A stretch of DNA of 52,695 nt from assembly GCA_903855135.1 (NCBI GenBank), contig CAINYB010000025.1, positions 1 through 52,695 of the forward strand, written 5' to 3'. Positions 24,344-32,638 of this stretch are shown here, piece by piece (within the stretch, counting starts at the first letter, position 1; every line of letters begins with the position of its first letter). This stretch comes from an uncultured bacterium (GTDB lineage: Bacteria > Patescibacteriota > Patescibacteriia > UBA1558 > GWA2-36-10). The notes under the pieces were generated by a model. The model saw only the letters and a list, made by a program, of their open reading frames with translations. It was not told the DNA's origin and made no database searches. A program made the position numbers and the translations under genes.

Positions 24344-25396
24344 ATGTTAAAAAAAATAAGTAAAAAATTTGAAGTAGCTTTTTTTGAAGTTGAGCCTTGG
24401 GAGCAAGACTATCTTAAACAACGTTTAAAAAATTTTAGTTTAAAATTTTTCTGTGAACCCATAGAAGAAGTACCTTTGAAAAATTTACAAAATGTTTCTG
24501 TGATTTCTCCTTTTATTTACTCAAAAATAAATCAAAAGATTTTGCAAGATTTACCAGCCGTGAAATTAATCACTACACGTTCGACTGGTTTTGATCACAT
24601 TGATATCAAAGCAGCGACTCAGGCTAAGGTCAAAGTGACTAACGTCCCTTTTTATGGAGAAAATACCGTAGCCGAGCATGCCTTTGCTTTGATACTTTCT
24701 ATTTCACGTAATATTCATCGTTCACATGAGCGTACGATGCGGGGAGATTTTCGCCTCGATGATTTACAGGGCTTTGACCTCAAAGCTAAAACGATTGGCA
24801 TCATCGGCGGTGGTCATATTGGCCAACATGTGGCTCGCATGGCCCATGGTTTTGAGATGAATGTTTTGGTCTACGATCCATTTCCTAATAAAGCTTTAGC
24901 TAAAAAATTGCATTTTCAATATGTCACTTTAGAGAATTTATTGAAAAAATCTGATGTGATTACTTTACATGCACCATATAATAAAAAAACCCATCATTTA
25001 ATTAATTTAAAGAATATTAAATTAATTAAACCAGGTGCTATTTTAATTAATACTGCTCGTGGTCAATTAGCTGATACTACTGCTTTAGTTGAAGCTTTAC
25101 GTAAGGGCATTTTAATTGGTATGGGTTTGGATGTTTTGGAAGCAGAAAAATATGTTTTTAAAGAAGAACGAGAATTAGTTTCGCCACAATTTACTGGTAA
25201 TCCTCGTCAAGATAAAGAGTGGCTCAAAACTATTGTCGAGCAACATGTGCTGATCAATTCTGATCGCGTCGTCATTACGCCACACAATGCTTTTAACAGT
25301 AAAGAAGCCTTGCAGAGAATATTAGACACCACGATAGCTAATATTATAGCTTGGTCACAAAATAAAAAATTAGCTAATCAAGTCATAATTAAATAA
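24344..25396 (+). CDS. D-isomer-specific 2-hydroxyacid dehydrogenase
   Basis: 350 residues. The NAD-binding Rossmann domain has IGIIGGGHIGQHVARMA (about residues 147-163). Catalytic residues are the Arg in NTARGQLADTTAL, a Glu in the following helix region and the His in VITPHNAFNSKEAL. The overall pattern is closest to D-lactate dehydrogenase types, including the VPFYGENTVAEHAFAL segment, so reduction of pyruvate to D-lactate is a reasonable guess for a fermentative cell. It could act on another 2-keto acid. It follows the phosphohexomutase gene after 4 bases and is followed by a terminator. Confidence 0.88.
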   Translation: MLKKISKKFEVAFFEVEPWEQDYLKQRLKNFSLKFFCEPIEEVPLKNLQNVSVISPFIYSKINQKILQDLPAVKLITTRSTGFDHIDIKAATQAKVKVTNVPFYGENTVAEHAFALILSISRNIHRSHERTMRGDFRLDDLQGFDLKAKTIGIIGGGHIGQHVARMAHGFEMNVLVYDPFPNKALAKKLHFQYVTLENLLKKSDVITLHAPYNKKTHHLINLKNIKLIKPGAILINTARGQLADTTALVEALRKGILIGMGLDVLEAEKYVFKEERELVSPQFTGNPRQDKEWLKTIVEQHVLINSDRVVITPHNAFNSKEALQRILDTTIANIIAWSQNKKLANQVIIK

Positions 25397-25409
25397 AATA
25401 TATAGCAAG

Positions 25410-25440
25410 AAAAGCCTCCGCCGTTGGCGGGGGCTTTTAT
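25410..25440 (+). terminator. Terminator of the bactofilin-mutase-dehydrogenase operon
   Basis: AAAAGCCTCCGCC-GTT-GGCGGGGGCTTTT. The core carries the same GCC-GTN-GGC palindrome as other repeats here. Confidence 0.75.
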
Positions 25441-25484
25441 AGAAAAATTATTCATAAGCTGGGGTTTCAACTAAATAATAACAC

Positions 25485-25515
25485 AAAACTCCTCCCGCAA
25501 CGCGGGAGGAGTTTT
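25485..25515 (-). terminator. Terminator of trpS
   Basis: AAAACTCCTCCCGC-AAC-GCGGGAGGAGTTTT, a symmetric hairpin that follows trpS on the minus strand. Confidence 0.8.
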
Positions 25516-25520
25516 GGAAA

Positions 25521-26501
25521 TTAAATCTTACCTTTAAAATAATCAATAAACATTTTTTCTTTCACTTTTTCAAGAGTTTGTTTAGCTACTTTTCTGGCTT
25601 TTTTTGTGCCTTCAAAAAGTATCTCTTCAACAATTTTTGGATTTTTTTCATAGTAAGCCCTTTTTTCTCGTATTGGTTTTAATGTTCTGATAATCGCTTC
25701 AGCTAAAAGTGGCTTAAGTTCTGAATATTTTATAGTACTATTTTTGAATTGTTTGTTAAATTCTTTGATTTGTTCTTCATTTTCTGAAAATTGTTCAAAT
25801 AATCCTAATAAATTTTTAGCACCAACTTCATTAGTAATTGCAGTTTTAATTTTATTTTTAATCTCTTCTTCCGAATCTGTAAGTGTGATAGAGTTGCCTA
25901 AGCTTTTTCCCATTTTACGTCCATCCATGCCAAGTACTCTTGGAAAATCACCAATTTTTGCCTCTGGTTCTTTCAAAGTATTACCATAAATGTTATTAAA
26001 TTTTCTAACAATCTCTCTAGCTTGTTCAATCATTGGTAATTGATCAGCGCCTACTGGCACTAAGTCAGCTTGAAAAGTAGCGATATCAGCTGCTTGGCTA
26101 ACTGGATAGCCCAAAAAGCCAAAAGTGACATCATCTTTAAATAAATCTTTTTTTTGTTGAATTTCTTCTTTGACAGTTGGATTTCTTTTTAGACGAGCAA
26201 TGGTAACTAGATTAGAAAAAAAGACTGTTAGTTCAGCGATCTCAGGAATAAGCGATTGGATAAAGATGGTGGATTTTTTAGGGTCAATGCCGACGGCTAA
26301 GTTATCCATCGCAACTTCATAGACGTTTTTTCTTACTTTTTGAGGGTTATTGAAATTATCTGTTAGAGCCTGCACATCAGCAATCATGACATAGGTATTA
26401 TATTCATTTTGTAAAGCCACTCTATTTTTGAGAGCACCACAAAAATGTCCAATATGTAATTGTCCAGTTGGCCTATCGCCTGTAAGTATTATCTTTTTCA
26501 T
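25521..26501 (-). CDS. trpS: Tryptophan--tRNA ligase
   Basis: Class I aminoacyl-tRNA synthetase that charges tRNA-Trp. It has 326 residues, the normal compact bacterial length. The HIGH-type motif is in PTGQLHIGHFCGAL (about residues 11-24), the tryptophan pocket region includes GYPVSQAADI and VPVGADQ, and the KMSKS-type loop reads GRKMGKSLGNSI (near residue 195). A TATACT (26521-26516) 14 bases before the ATG may be its -10. Confidence 0.97.
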   Translation of the reverse strand: MKKIILTGDRPTGQLHIGHFCGALKNRVALQNEYNTYVMIADVQALTDNFNNPQKVRKNVYEVAMDNLAVGIDPKKSTIFIQSLIPEIAELTVFFSNLVTIARLKRNPTVKEEIQQKKDLFKDDVTFGFLGYPVSQAADIATFQADLVPVGADQLPMIEQAREIVRKFNNIYGNTLKEPEAKIGDFPRVLGMDGRKMGKSLGNSITLTDSEEEIKNKIKTAITNEVGAKNLLGLFEQFSENEEQIKEFNKQFKNSTIKYSELKPLLAEAIIRTLKPIREKRAYYEKNPKIVEEILFEGTKKARKVAKQTLEKVKEKMFIDYFKGKI

Positions 26502-26573
26502 ATAATTTGTATATTAGTATAGTTATTGTAATGCAAGCATAATTTTTGGTCAATCAGGCAATATTAGCCAAAC

Positions 26574-26602
26574 AAAAACCCCCAGCATACGCTGGGGGTT
26601 TT
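26574..26602 (-). terminator. Terminator of the RNase J gene
   Basis: AAAAACCCCCAGC-ATAC-GCTGGGGGTTTT, 12 bases beyond the stop on the minus strand. Confidence 0.85.
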
Positions 26603-26614
26603 ATAAAAATTATT

Positions 26615-28564
26615 TTAAACTTCAATTACCACTGGTAAGATCATTGGACGGCGTTTAGTTTTTTGAAAAACAAACTGTCCAACATTATTACGTAATTTTT
26701 CTTTGATCATTTCACCGTCAGTAGCCATTTTCTGACCACTCTTATTATGATCATTGATAATTTTTTTGACTTGATTACGAATATCTTCGACGATCTCTTT
26801 ATTTTCTTTCATGTAGATAAAGCCACGAGAAATAATATCTGGTGAGCTTAATAGTTTGCCATCTTTACGAGACATAGTAGCGATCACTACTATCATACCT
26901 TCGCCAGACATCATTTGTCTGTCTCTTAAGACGATGTTAGATACATCGCCGACACCTAAACCATCGACAAAGACATAGTCAGTATTGACGGTTTCTTTGC
27001 TCATGAAGCCACCACGTTGGTCAAACTCAATCACAGAGCCATTGTTTGGGACAATGATATGATTTTCAGCAATTTTTAATTCTTTGGCAATTTTTCCCGA
27101 CTCTTTGAGCATGTAGTAGTAAGCATAAACAGGGATATAATAGTCTGGTTTAATACTTTGTAACATATGGACGATATCTTGGCGATTACCATGACCAGAC
27201 ACATGGATGTCCATCAATTCACCATGGATGACATTGTCACATTGACGATAAAGGCCATCTTTTAATCTTTGGATGGTATTTTCATTACCTGGAATGATGG
27301 AAGAAGATAAGACTACGGTGTCATTTTTTTTGATTTTGATATTACGATGAGCACCAGTGATGATGCGAGATAAAACCGCATTACCTTCACCTTGAGCACC
27401 AGTAGCGATGATGACCAGTTTATCATCTGGGTAGCCATTAGCTTCTTCGATTTTGATAAAAGTATGTTTTTGTGCTTTGATATAGCCAAGCTCTTTGGCA
27501 ATTTCAATGTTCATCTTCATACTATAGCCATCAAGAGCTACTTTCTTGCCTAGTTTTTCAGCTTGAGAAATTATCCAAGAAATTCTTTCAATCTGTGAAG
27601 AAAAAGTACCGATAATGACACGACCTGGTGCCTCAGTGATTAATTTTTCTAGATTTTTTTTCATCACTTCATGAGAAGCAGATGGTCTGACGTCGATAGC
27701 GCCTAAACTTTCGAGCATCAAAATGCGAGGACTTTTTAATTTACTTAAGTGAGAGTAGTCCAAGATTGGTTTATTATTGTTATCTCTTTCTAAAGTCCAA
27801 TCACCAGGATGTATCACTGTGCCTTGGGGTGTTTCTAAAATCACACCGACAGCATCCATGATCGAGTGTTCCATTTGGAAAAATTTTAAAGTAAAATTAC
27901 CAAATTTGAATTGATCATTTAAACTTTGGACCATCAAAGTTTTTAGATTTTTCGCATCATGTTTTTTATAATCTTCGACTTTGTGTTTGACCATGGCTAA
28001 AGTCAGCGGACGACCAACTATCAATGGATAGCCAAGTTTTTCTAATAAAATAGGGGAGGCACCAATGTGGTCTAAGTGTCCGTGGGAAAAAATTACAGCT
28101 CGGATATTTTTTTCTTTACCTTTGAGATATTCAGTATTAGGGATGATATAGTCGATGCCTGGCATATCTTCCTCAGGAAACTGTAAGCCCATATCTAAAA
28201 TGACAATATCTTGATTGTATTCAAAGATAGTCATATTACGACCAACTTCTTCACAGCCACCCAAAGGGATGATGCGTAGCTTATTTTGGTTACTAGCTTT
28301 TGGCACAAAAGTTCTTTGTGGTTTGCTAGGATTTAGTCGAATAGTTTGATTTGGTTTTTGATTTTGGCTTCTATTTTGTCTAGGCGGTTTTTGGCTAGCT
28401 ACTGGATTTGGTTTAAAATTAGTAGCTGGCACAGTAGTGCCTAAAACTTTTGGTGTTTGTTTGTTTGTGCGATGATGATAGCCTTGTCTTTTTTTGGGCT
28501 GACTACTATTTGGTGAGCCAACTGACAAAAGATTATCAGTGCTATCAGATAAATTTCTTTCCAT
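26615..28564 (-). CDS. rnj: Ribonuclease J
   Basis: A metallo-beta-lactamase/beta-CASP ribonuclease with endo- and 5'-3' exonuclease activity, central to mRNA decay and rRNA maturation in bacteria lacking RNase E. It has 649 residues from the chosen start. A polar N-terminal extension of about 90 residues rich in Pro, Gln, Asn and Lys comes first, then IPLGGCEEVGRNM, the metal site SHGHLDHIGA (near residue 160), the HPGDWTLE segment, beta-CASP motifs including ATGAQGE, GHGNRQD, and the C-terminal beta domain with DGLGVGDVSN. An upstream ATG at 28612 would add 16 residues from a repeat element; I prefer 28564. Confidence 0.95.
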   Translation of the reverse strand: MERNLSDSTDNLLSVGSPNSSQPKKRQGYHHRTNKQTPKVLGTTVPATNFKPNPVASQKPPRQNRSQNQKPNQTIRLNPSKPQRTFVPKASNQNKLRIIPLGGCEEVGRNMTIFEYNQDIVILDMGLQFPEEDMPGIDYIIPNTEYLKGKEKNIRAVIFSHGHLDHIGASPILLEKLGYPLIVGRPLTLAMVKHKVEDYKKHDAKNLKTLMVQSLNDQFKFGNFTLKFFQMEHSIMDAVGVILETPQGTVIHPGDWTLERDNNNKPILDYSHLSKLKSPRILMLESLGAIDVRPSASHEVMKKNLEKLITEAPGRVIIGTFSSQIERISWIISQAEKLGKKVALDGYSMKMNIEIAKELGYIKAQKHTFIKIEEANGYPDDKLVIIATGAQGEGNAVLSRIITGAHRNIKIKKNDTVVLSSSIIPGNENTIQRLKDGLYRQCDNVIHGELMDIHVSGHGNRQDIVHMLQSIKPDYYIPVYAYYYMLKESGKIAKELKIAENHIIVPNNGSVIEFDQRGGFMSKETVNTDYVFVDGLGVGDVSNIVLRDRQMMSGEGMIVVIATMSRKDGKLLSSPDIISRGFIYMKENKEIVEDIRNQVKKIINDHNKSGQKMATDGEMIKEKLRNNVGQFVFQKTKRRPMILPVVIEV

Positions 28565-28589
28565 AAATGTGTTTATTAATATTTTTAAC

Positions 28590-28682
28590 CCCTCCCAGCC
28601 TCCCCTTCGCAAGGGGAGGGGGACACAAATTTTCGCGATATTTTCTCCCCCAGATCCCCGCGTACGCGGGGAAGGGGGAGAT
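28590..28682. repeat. Compound palindromic repeat between RNase J and the peptide-binding gene
   Basis: Two hairpins: CTCCCCTTCGCAAGGGGAG (28600-28618), then arms CTCCCCC/GGGGGAG around a core CCCCGCG-TA-CGCGGGG (28645-28680). It resembles the elements at 42682-42742 and 47752-47815. Confidence 0.75.
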
Positions 28683-28714
28683 TAAAGAGGAGGTTATGAT
28701 TTATTTTTTAAATT

Positions 28715-30475
28715 TTATTTAGCTAAACTTCTTTTGGTCTTGATAAACCAAGTAGAAATATTAGCTAGACGATCGGCTGGTAAATTGATAAATTTCAATT
28801 CATCAAGGCCTTTGAGTTTTTTAGCTACTGGGTAAGTATAAGTTGGATTATATAAAAAGATAGCTAAGTGTTGTTCTAATAATTTTTTTTCAAAAGTGTT
28901 TAGCAAATCAGCTTTTTCTAAATCGTTATTTGAGTTACGTAATTTTTCTAAAGTTTTGTCGATGTCACTATTACTAAAAATACTTAAATTCAAACCAGGA
29001 GCTGCCACTTGGCTAGAGTGCCAAAATGGATAAGGACCAGCATTGATATTGATAATCTGTCCATAAAGTAAGACCTGATAGTTGCGTGGCTCAATGATAT
29101 CTTGACGAACTTTACTTTTGGCTACTATATCAAGTTCTACTTTGATACCTAAAGCTTCCCAAGCTTCTTTGAGGATATTAGCTGCTTCAGTATTTTCTTC
29201 TTGATCAATCGTGGTGAGCTTGATGGTAAGCTCTTGCTCATTTTTTTGTCTAATATTTGAACCTTCTTTTAAGGTCCAGCCTAAAAATTCTAGCTCTTTT
29301 TTAGCCGCTTCTAGATCATAGTCAAGATCTTTGACATTTTCGTCATAGCCTAAAGAATCTGGTAAAATCGGCCCCTGAATCACTTGGCCGTCATTATTTA
29401 AAGCCTCTTGCAAGATTTTATTTTTATCGGTAGCAAGTGCTAAGGCACGACGAAATTTCACATCATTTAGCAAGCCATTTTGTTGGGGATTGAAAAAAAC
29501 AGCGGTATATTGTGGACTTTGTAAATTTTTATAAACAACTGAACGATTTTTTATTTGTTCTTTATAGCTTTTTGGTAAATACATCAGACCATCAACATTT
29601 TTGTTTTGCAAGGCAGAAGCTGCTGTTTCAAAGTCGGAATAAAATTTTAAGGTCAATTCATCGATATAAGGTCGACCCAAATGATAATTATGATTTGAAC
29701 TTAAAATATAATTTTTGACATTACCACTACTATCTTTAGTAAGAGTTTCAAATTTATATGGTCCACAGCCAATTGGCTTTTTGTTTAATTCTGCTAATTC
29801 TGCACCAAAGTCGGGGATGCTGTACCATAAGTGTTCTGGTAAAATGCCGATAGTTAAAATAGATAAAAAAGCAGCGAATGGTTTATCTAAAATAAATTGC
29901 ACGCGATAGTCATCAAGCTTATTAACGGTCACACCATTGAAGCTGGAGCGCAATGGACTTTTATACTCTGGATTTTTGATACGCTCGACTGTAAAGACTA
30001 CGTCGTCGGCTGTAAATGGCATGTCATCATGCCATTTGACATCATTTCTTAATTCAAAAGTATAAATTTTTTGTTCAGCATCAATGCTGTAACCGCTAGC
30101 TAAGTCCGGCACTAAATTTCCATTGTTATCGGTATTCATTAAGCCAGCAAAAACTAGCTTGACCAAATCTCGATCAACATCAGAAGTAGCAAAAGCCGGA
30201 TTGATAAAATTTGGAGCACCAATCAAACCCTCGGTGTAAGCACCTCCATGGTCTGCTTGAGAACTTGAGTTTTTATTGTACCAAGCACCAATCAAACCAA
30301 GTACACTAAAAATTAACAAGGCATAAGCTAGGCGAAAGCGAATTTTTTCTTGTTTATCCAAAACTTTTGGTAATTGTTTTAGCTGATGCCAGCTAGGTAT
30401 TTTTTTAAGGTTCAATTGCGCTAATAACTGATGATTGATATCAGTTTCTTTTTTACCGATGATTTTTGGCCACAA
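28715..30475 (-). CDS. Membrane-anchored oligopeptide-binding protein (SBP family 5)
   Basis: 586 residues from the TTG at 30475. A cytoplasmic lead of about 46 residues, one membrane helix (YALLIFSVLGLIGAWY, about 50-65), then an extracellular family 5 solute-binding domain: YTEGLIGAPNFINPAF, LVKLVFAGLMNTDNNG, the LRNDVKWHDDMPFTADDVVFT signature (about 138-158) and RRALALATDKNKIL. Such proteins deliver peptides to Dpp/Opp-type permeases, but no permease or ATPase gene is beside it. The frame stays open and protein-like for 32 codons upstream, to an ATT at 30571, so the true start may be there. The next gene upstream is secG, separated by a palindrome. Confidence 0.88.
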   Translation of the reverse strand: MWPKIIGKKETDINHQLLAQLNLKKIPSWHQLKQLPKVLDKQEKIRFRLAYALLIFSVLGLIGAWYNKNSSSQADHGGAYTEGLIGAPNFINPAFATSDVDRDLVKLVFAGLMNTDNNGNLVPDLASGYSIDAEQKIYTFELRNDVKWHDDMPFTADDVVFTVERIKNPEYKSPLRSSFNGVTVNKLDDYRVQFILDKPFAAFLSILTIGILPEHLWYSIPDFGAELAELNKKPIGCGPYKFETLTKDSSGNVKNYILSSNHNYHLGRPYIDELTLKFYSDFETAASALQNKNVDGLMYLPKSYKEQIKNRSVVYKNLQSPQYTAVFFNPQQNGLLNDVKFRRALALATDKNKILQEALNNDGQVIQGPILPDSLGYDENVKDLDYDLEAAKKELEFLGWTLKEGSNIRQKNEQELTIKLTTIDQEENTEAANILKEAWEALGIKVELDIVAKSKVRQDIIEPRNYQVLLYGQIININAGPYPFWHSSQVAAPGLNLSIFSNSDIDKTLEKLRNSNNDLEKADLLNTFEKKLLEQHLAIFLYNPTYTYPVAKKLKGLDELKFINLPADRLANISTWFIKTKRSLAK

Positions 30476-30600
30476 GATTTTGATTTGATTTTGGGTATAA
30501 CCAAATAAAGAGTTGGCTGATTTTTTTAGCCAAAATAATAATTCTTTACTTGTGGGGAAAGATTTTCTAATAAGATTATTGTTTTAGTTTTGTCTATCTC

Positions 30601-30622
30601 ATTCTCCGCATCCGCGGAGAAT
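30601..30622. repeat. Palindrome between the peptide-binding gene and secG
   Basis: ATTCTCCGC-ATCC-GCGGAGAAT, followed by a partial repeat ATGCGGAGA. It could stop secG transcripts, though no long T tract follows. Confidence 0.6.
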
Positions 30623-30656
30623 GCGGAGATTAAAGCAAATTTTTGTTGAATAAAGC

Positions 30657-30875
30657 TTAGCTTAAGAAAAAGCTAACAATAGCGGACAATAAAAATAAAA
30701 CGCTTAAGACAATAGTTGCATAGAAAATAGTCTTTTCGGCTCCACGTTTGGTACGATAAACAGTACTGGTACCACCGAAGCCAGCTCCTAAACCAGTGCC
30801 TTTTTGTTGGATCAAGATAGCACCAATCAAGAGCACAGAAATCACAATCTGTAGAATATATAAGGTATTTTTCAT
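30657..30875 (-). CDS. secG: Preprotein translocase subunit SecG
   Basis: SecG is a small subunit of the SecYEG channel that helps SecA push proteins across the membrane. It has 72 residues with two membrane helices (about 4-20 and 50-70). Between them is the signature loop ILIQQKGTGLGAGFGGTSTVY, shortened here as QKGTGLGAGFGG. It has its own promoter. Export of the large surface proteins in this window would depend on the Sec channel. Confidence 0.95.
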   Translation of the reverse strand: MKNTLYILQIVISVLLIGAILIQQKGTGLGAGFGGTSTVYRTKRGAEKTIFYATIVLSVLFLLSAIVSFFLS

Positions 30876-30900
30876 ATTTTTTAGCTTACAGAACTTTTAT

Positions 30901-30929
30901 ATACTAACAAGAAAATGACAAGTTGTCAA
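30901..30929 (-). promoter_or_regulatory. secG promoter
   Basis: Minus strand TTGACA (30929-30924), a 17-base spacer and TAGTAT (30906-30901). The leader is about 18 bases. Confidence 0.6.
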
Positions 30930-30942
30930 GCTAAAATTACCA

Positions 30943-30995
30943 CCTCTTGGCCCATCTCTTCCCCGGCATCCGCCGGGGAAGCGGCAGAAGGGTGT
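30943..30995. repeat. Compound palindrome downstream of uvrC
   Basis: Central hairpin TTCCCCGGC-ATCC-GCCGGGGAA (30959-30980) within weaker outer arms. Read on the minus strand it starts CCTTCTGCCGCTT, nearly the same as CCCTCTGCCGCTT in the element inside the O-antigen-ligase gene. Confidence 0.7.
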
Positions 30996-30998
30996 ATT

Positions 30999-32579
30999 TT
31001 AGCTTTTAGCAAAATTACGACGATGAGCTAAACGGTAGTTTTTGATGCCAAATTTATGAGCCTGATTGCGCATATTTTGGATAAATAGCGATAAAGGCTC
31101 TTTTTTGTCTAATCTAATGCTATTTTTTTTGCCAGGCAAAAATAGCTCTTCTTCTTTTTTAGCCAAAGATATCACTTTATTTTGCCAAGATTTTTTTAAA
31201 ATAGGATAGACTGTATTTAGTTGAGCTTTGCCACCGTCTAAAATGATCAAATCTGGTTCTGGCCAAGCTGTGTGTGTTTGTCTTCTGTTTAAGACTTGTT
31301 TTAAAGAAGCGACATCATTTGGTCCAGTGATATTTTTTATTTTAAATAAACGATATTCAGCAGCGGCAATTTTTTCATCTTGAAAGACAATCATCGAGCC
31401 ATAAGAAAAATTTCCTTGGATATTAGAGATGTCATAGACTTCGATGCGACGAGGTAAATTTTTTAAATTTAATAATTTTTGTAAGGCTATTAAATTTTTT
31501 CTTTCTGGTTCTCGGCTGATTTTTTTCGCATAATCTTCGGCGTTTTTATAAAGCAGATTTAAGAGCTGTTTGTTTTTGCCAATTTTGGCGACAATATTTT
31601 TCTGCAAACTCAAATTAATATTTTTTAAATCTAAACTAATCGGGCTGACTAAGAGAGGAGGAATGTCAGAATTTTTGAGATAAAATTGTTCTAAGCTTTG
31701 TTCTAAAATTTCTTGGGTATTTAAATTTAATTTATTTTGGATCACAAAATTGAATTTATCTCCCAAAACACCAGTGCGTACTTGCATAAGGGTCACAATG
31801 GCTTGGTTATTTAATAAATAAATATTTACTAGATCTTGATTTAGTTTTGGCGCACCAATTATTTTTTGTTTAGCTTGTGAACGCTCTAGAGCTTGGAGCT
31901 GATTTCTTTTTTTTAAAGCTTCTTCAAACTTTTTAGTTTGGCTTAAATTTTTAATTTCATTTTTAAGCTCATTACTTAAATTTTTTGTTTCCCCTTTGAT
32001 AATGCTAATAGCGTGATTAAGTAGATTTTGATAAAGTTTAGCATCAATTAATTTTTCACAAGGACCCAGACACAAGTCCAAGTGATATTTTAGGCATACT
32101 TTGCCTTTTGGCAAAATTTTTAAATTGCGTTTGCAAGTACGTAGTGGCACAATGCGGTGAATTAGCTGCACCAAAGTACGCGCGCTAAGAGTAGAAATAT
32201 AGGGTCCAAAATATTTGTCGTTATTTTTTAAGTTTCGACCATGTTTGACGACTAGACGCGGAAAAGCTTCATTAGTCAGCGTGATATAAGCCCAAGATTT
32301 ATCATCTTTTAAAACAATATTATATTTTGGCTGATGTTTTTTTATTTGGGCAGCCTCTAAAAGCAAGCTTTCAGTTTCATTATCTACTATCGTATATTGG
32401 ACTTTAGTGATTTCTTTGAGCATTTGTTGTTTTTGCTCACTTAGATCTTCTTGGCGTAGCCAATAAGAATTCACCCGTTTGAACAGGTTTTTAGCTTTGC
32501 CGATATATATTATTTTTCCGGCATTATTTAAGAAAAAATAAATACCTGGATTTTTTGGAATATCTTTTAAATTTAGCAT
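30999..32579 (-). CDS. uvrC: Excinuclease subunit UvrC, lacking the C-terminal HhH region
   Basis: UvrC makes both incisions in nucleotide excision repair. It has 526 residues versus about 600 usually. Domains: GIY-YIG nuclease (NPGIYFF...IIYIGKAKNL, about 10-35), a Cys-containing middle with CLGPCEKL, a UVR helix pair (KKFEEALKKRNQLQAL, about 215-235), and the RNase H-like nuclease with YDISNIQGNFSYGSM and DLIILDGGKAQLN. The chain ends at AHKFGIKNYRLAHRR, where most homologues continue into tandem helix-hairpin-helix motifs, so that DNA-binding domain is missing. An extended -10 lies six bases from the ATG, which implies a leaderless mRNA. Confidence 0.95.
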   Translation of the reverse strand: MLNLKDIPKNPGIYFFLNNAGKIIYIGKAKNLFKRVNSYWLRQEDLSEQKQQMLKEITKVQYTIVDNETESLLLEAAQIKKHQPKYNIVLKDDKSWAYITLTNEAFPRLVVKHGRNLKNNDKYFGPYISTLSARTLVQLIHRIVPLRTCKRNLKILPKGKVCLKYHLDLCLGPCEKLIDAKLYQNLLNHAISIIKGETKNLSNELKNEIKNLSQTKKFEEALKKRNQLQALERSQAKQKIIGAPKLNQDLVNIYLLNNQAIVTLMQVRTGVLGDKFNFVIQNKLNLNTQEILEQSLEQFYLKNSDIPPLLVSPISLDLKNINLSLQKNIVAKIGKNKQLLNLLYKNAEDYAKKISREPERKNLIALQKLLNLKNLPRRIEVYDISNIQGNFSYGSMIVFQDEKIAAAEYRLFKIKNITGPNDVASLKQVLNRRQTHTAWPEPDLIILDGGKAQLNTVYPILKKSWQNKVISLAKKEEELFLPGKKNSIRLDKKEPLSLFIQNMRNQAHKFGIKNYRLAHRRNFAKS

Positions 32580-32585
32580 AATTAT

Positions 32586-32594
32586 ATTATAGCA
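32586..32594 (-). promoter_or_regulatory. uvrC extended -10, six bases before ATG
   Basis: Minus strand TGCTATAAT, six bases, then ATG at 32579. It is identical in sequence and spacing to the glyA site. Confidence 0.7.
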
Positions 32595-32611
32595 CTATTA
32601 TATATTCAAAC

Positions 32612-32638
32612 AAAAAACTTCGCATAGCGAAGTTTTTT
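32612..32638 (-). terminator. Terminator of the giant exported peptidase gene
   Basis: AAAAAACTTCGC-ATA-GCGAAGTTTTTT. Its 3' arm overlaps the stop codon of the gene. Confidence 0.85.

Noticed and set aside
28565-28612. N-terminal extension of RNase J from the ATG at 28612
   Set aside because: The added 16 residues are encoded partly by the palindromic repeat next to the gene and look unlike the family; the ATG at 28564 is preferred.
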